Assembly (NCBI GenBank): GCA_038250135.1
Contig: JBBSCP010000066.1
Location: 1-16,034 of the forward strand
Origin: Falsiroseomonas sp038250135
Lineage (GTDB): Bacteria > Pseudomonadota > Alphaproteobacteria > Acetobacterales > Acetobacteraceae
Reading direction: 5' to 3'
DNA: 16,034 nt
In this document: positions 14,400-16,034 of the stretch, in pieces
Numbering within the stretch: the stretch's first letter is position 1
How the letters are laid out: each line of letters begins with the position of its first letter
Notes under the pieces: generated by a model
Database searches by the model: none
Seen by the model: only the letters and a program-made list of their open reading frames with translations
What the model was told of the DNA's origin: nothing
Made by a program: the position numbers and the translations under genes

Positions 14400-15801
14400 G
14401 ATCCTGATCGTCGATGACGAGCCCGATATCCGTGCGCTGATCGAGGGTATCCTCTCCGACGAGGGCTACGAGACGCGCCAGGCGGCGAATTCGGACCAGG
14501 CGATCGCGGCCTTCCGTGCGCGCCGACCTTCCCTGGTCATCCTCGACATCTGGCTGCAGAATTCGCGCCTCGACGGCCTGGGCATCCTCGCCGCGCTGCA
14601 TGGCGAGGAACCGCGCGTGCCCTGCGTGATGATTTCCGGCCACGGCAACATCGAGACCGCGGTCCAGGCCATCCAGAACGGCGCCTACGACTTCATCGAG
14701 AAGCCCTTCAAGTCGGACCGGCTTTTGCTGGTGATCTCGCGCGCCCTGGAAGCGGCGCGCTTGCAGCGGGAGAATCACGAGCTGCGGCTTCGCACCGGGG
14801 GCGAGGCCGAGCTGGTCGGCACCTCCGCACCGATCGCTCAGCTGCGCCAGTCGATCGAGCGCGTGGCGCCCACCGGTTCGCGCGTGCTCATCAGCGGGCC
14901 GGCCGGGGCAGGCAAGGAAGTCGCGGCGCGGATGCTGCACCTGCGCAGCCGCCGCGCCGAAGGGCCTTTCGTCGCGCTGAACTGCGCCACCCTCGCGCCA
15001 GGCCGCTTCGAGGAGGAGTTGTTTGGCGTCGAGGCCGGTCTCGACCCGGTCGGCCAGCCGCGCCGCGCCGGGGTGCTCGAGCGCGCGCATGGCGGCACGC
15101 TGCTGCTGGACGAGGTGGCGGACATGCCGCTCGAAACCCAAGGCAAGATCGTGCGCGCCTTGCAGGAGCAGGGCTTCGTGCGCCTGGGCGGCGCGCAGCG
15201 GGTGAATGTGGATGTGCGGGTGATCGCCACCACCAGCCGCGACCTCCAGGCCGAAATCGCCGCCGGGCGGTTCCGCGAGGATCTGTATTACCGGCTTGCC
15301 GTGGTGCCGCTGCGCGTGCCCCCCTTGCGAGAGCGGCGGGAGGACATCCCGACCCTGGCGCGCTTTTTCATGGCACGCTCCGGCGCCACCTCCGGCATGG
15401 CGCCGCGCGAGCTGAGCGAGGATTCGCTGGCAGCGATGCAGGCCTATGACTGGCCCGGCAATGTGCGCGAATTGCGCAACCTGATCGACTGGCTGCTGAT
15501 CATGGCACCGGGCGAGGCGCGCGAGCCGATCCGGCCCGAGATGCTGCCGCCGCAGGTGGGCTCCGCCGCGCCTGCCGTGCTGAAGCTCGACCGATCCAGC
15601 GAGATCATGACCCTGCCGCTGCGCGACGCACGCGAATTATTCGAGCGCCAGTATCTGGAGGCGCAATTGCTGCGCTTCGGCGGCAATATCAGCCGCACCG
15701 CCGCCTTCGTCGGCATGGAGCGCAGCGCGCTGCACCGCAAGCTGAAGTTCCTGGGCGTCCAGGCCGAGGACCGCGCGCCTGCTGCCTTGCCCAACGTCTG
15801 A
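14389..15801 (+). CDS. ntrX: Response regulator NtrX
   Basis: 470 residues. The receiver (1-120) opens MAHEILIVDDEPDIRALIEG, with phosphorylation site D53 in ILDIWLQNS and K105 in FIEKPFK. The AAA+ domain (about 140-370) has a Walker A variant GPAGAGKE (170-177) and Walker B LLLDEVADMP (238-247). The GAFTGA loop that contacts sigma54 is absent: the matching stretch after LFGVEAG reads LDPVGQPRRAG. This is typical of NtrX, which is therefore not expected to act as a classical sigma54 activator. A Fis-type helix-turn-helix (about 430-455, GGNISRTAAFVGMERSALHRK) ends the protein. ATG at 14389 was chosen over ATGs at 14362 and 14371 because NtrX proteins begin MAHEILIVDDE and because GGAGGG (14373-14378) is well spaced for it. 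Partner of NtrY. Confidence 0.96.
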   Translation: MAHEILIVDDEPDIRALIEGILSDEGYETRQAANSDQAIAAFRARRPSLVILDIWLQNSRLDGLGILAALHGEEPRVPCVMISGHGNIETAVQAIQNGAYDFIEKPFKSDRLLLVISRALEAARLQRENHELRLRTGGEAELVGTSAPIAQLRQSIERVAPTGSRVLISGPAGAGKEVAARMLHLRSRRAEGPFVALNCATLAPGRFEEELFGVEAGLDPVGQPRRAGVLERAHGGTLLLDEVADMPLETQGKIVRALQEQGFVRLGGAQRVNVDVRVIATTSRDLQAEIAAGRFREDLYYRLAVVPLRVPPLRERREDIPTLARFFMARSGATSGMAPRELSEDSLAAMQAYDWPGNVRELRNLIDWLLIMAPGEAREPIRPEMLPPQVGSAAPAVLKLDRSSEIMTLPLRDARELFERQYLEAQLLRFGGNISRTAAFVGMERSALHRKLKFLGVQAEDRAPAALPNV

Positions 15802-15823
15802 GACACAGAAAGATCCTCCGCCG

Positions 15824-16034
15824 ATGTCCAAGATCGCCTACGTCAATGGCCGCTACCTGCCGCAGCCCGAAGCGGCGGGGAACATCGAGGATCGCGGCTA
15901 CCAGTTCGGCGATGGAATCTACGAGGTCGTGCACCTGTTCGATGGCCGCTACGTGGATGAGGAACTGCACCTCGCCCGCCTCGAACGGAGCTTGCGGGAA
16001 ATAGCACTGCCCATGCCGATGTCACGCGCCGCAC
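15824..16034 (+). CDS. dat: D-amino-acid aminotransferase, N-terminal fragment
   Basis: 70 residues are visible before the right edge. They match the start of fold-type IV pyridoxal-phosphate aminotransferases, which exchange amino groups between D-amino acids and 2-oxo acids. Residues begin MSKIAYVNGRYLP and contain the family segment IEDRGYQFGDGIYEVV (about 21-36), then HLARLERSL. The catalytic lysine lies beyond the window. Branched-chain aminotransferases and aminodeoxychorismate lyase share the fold, but the DRGYQFGDGIYEV wording fits D-alanine-type transaminases best. The ATG at 15824 is 22 nt after the ntrX stop with no terminator between, so the gene probably shares the ntr transcript. 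In related alphaproteobacteria this gene is often followed by hfq, which would lie just past the edge. Confidence 0.88.
   Translation, partial: MSKIAYVNGRYLPQPEAAGNIEDRGYQFGDGIYEVVHLFDGRYVDEELHLARLERSLREIALPMPMSRAA

Noticed and set aside
1..16034. tRNA, rRNA, CRISPR arrays, insertion sequences and phage genes
   Set aside because: I saw no repeat-spacer pattern, transposase or integrase motifs, terminal inverted repeats, or cloverleaf-like segments in the intergenic regions. Reading by eye could miss a small RNA.

Overview
The window is GC-rich DNA with strong G/C preference at third codon positions. The gene content points to an alphaproteobacterium, most likely from the Rhodospirillales/Acetobacteraceae side. 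The evidence is a fused ispDF gene, the order dusB-ntrB-ntrC-ntrY-ntrX followed by a D-amino-acid aminotransferase gene, an opgG-opgH pair and an HWE-family histidine kinase. The taxon is inferred from gene families and order, not from a marker-gene match.

Layout. (1) Positions 1-223, minus strand: N-terminus of a diacylglycerol-kinase-type lipid kinase that runs off the left edge. (2) Positions 224-1076: a long, poorly coding stretch. It holds a 9-bp inverted repeat, a 25-residue hydrophobic micro-ORF with a good ribosome binding site, the remains of a broken minus-strand gene, and a perfect 22-bp tandem duplication. (3) Positions 1077-4504, plus strand: opgG and opgH, overlapping, for osmoregulated periplasmic glucans. 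(4) Positions 4511-7000, minus strand: a membrane-bound dCache-PAS-PAS-HWE histidine kinase, convergent with opgH and with no response regulator nearby. (5) Positions 7100-8245, minus strand: ispDF of the MEP isoprenoid pathway. (6) From 8388 to the right edge, plus strand: a compact operon of dusB, ntrB, ntrC, ntrY, ntrX and the start of a D-amino-acid aminotransferase gene. Four of its five junctions are overlaps or gaps of at most 22 nt; the exception is the 36-nt ntrC-ntrY gap.

How the genes work together. NtrB/NtrC (soluble kinase and sigma54 activator) and NtrY/NtrX (membrane kinase and a regulator lacking the sigma54 loop) form the usual alphaproteobacterial nitrogen/redox two-component pairs, made from one transcript with the tRNA dihydrouridine synthase DusB. 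OpgG and OpgH together make and export periplasmic beta-glucan. The orphan HWE kinase may sense an extracytoplasmic ligand, but nothing in the sequence ties it to opgGH beyond adjacency.

Most of the window is well-known biology and I found no clear undescribed multi-gene system. The places worth a second look are the micro-ORF with its upstream dyad, the broken gene with the 22-bp duplication, the ntrC-ntrY junction (a hairpin over the stop codon, a strong Shine-Dalgarno and a four-codon mini-ORF), and a promoter-like motif so close to dusB that its message would be nearly leaderless.
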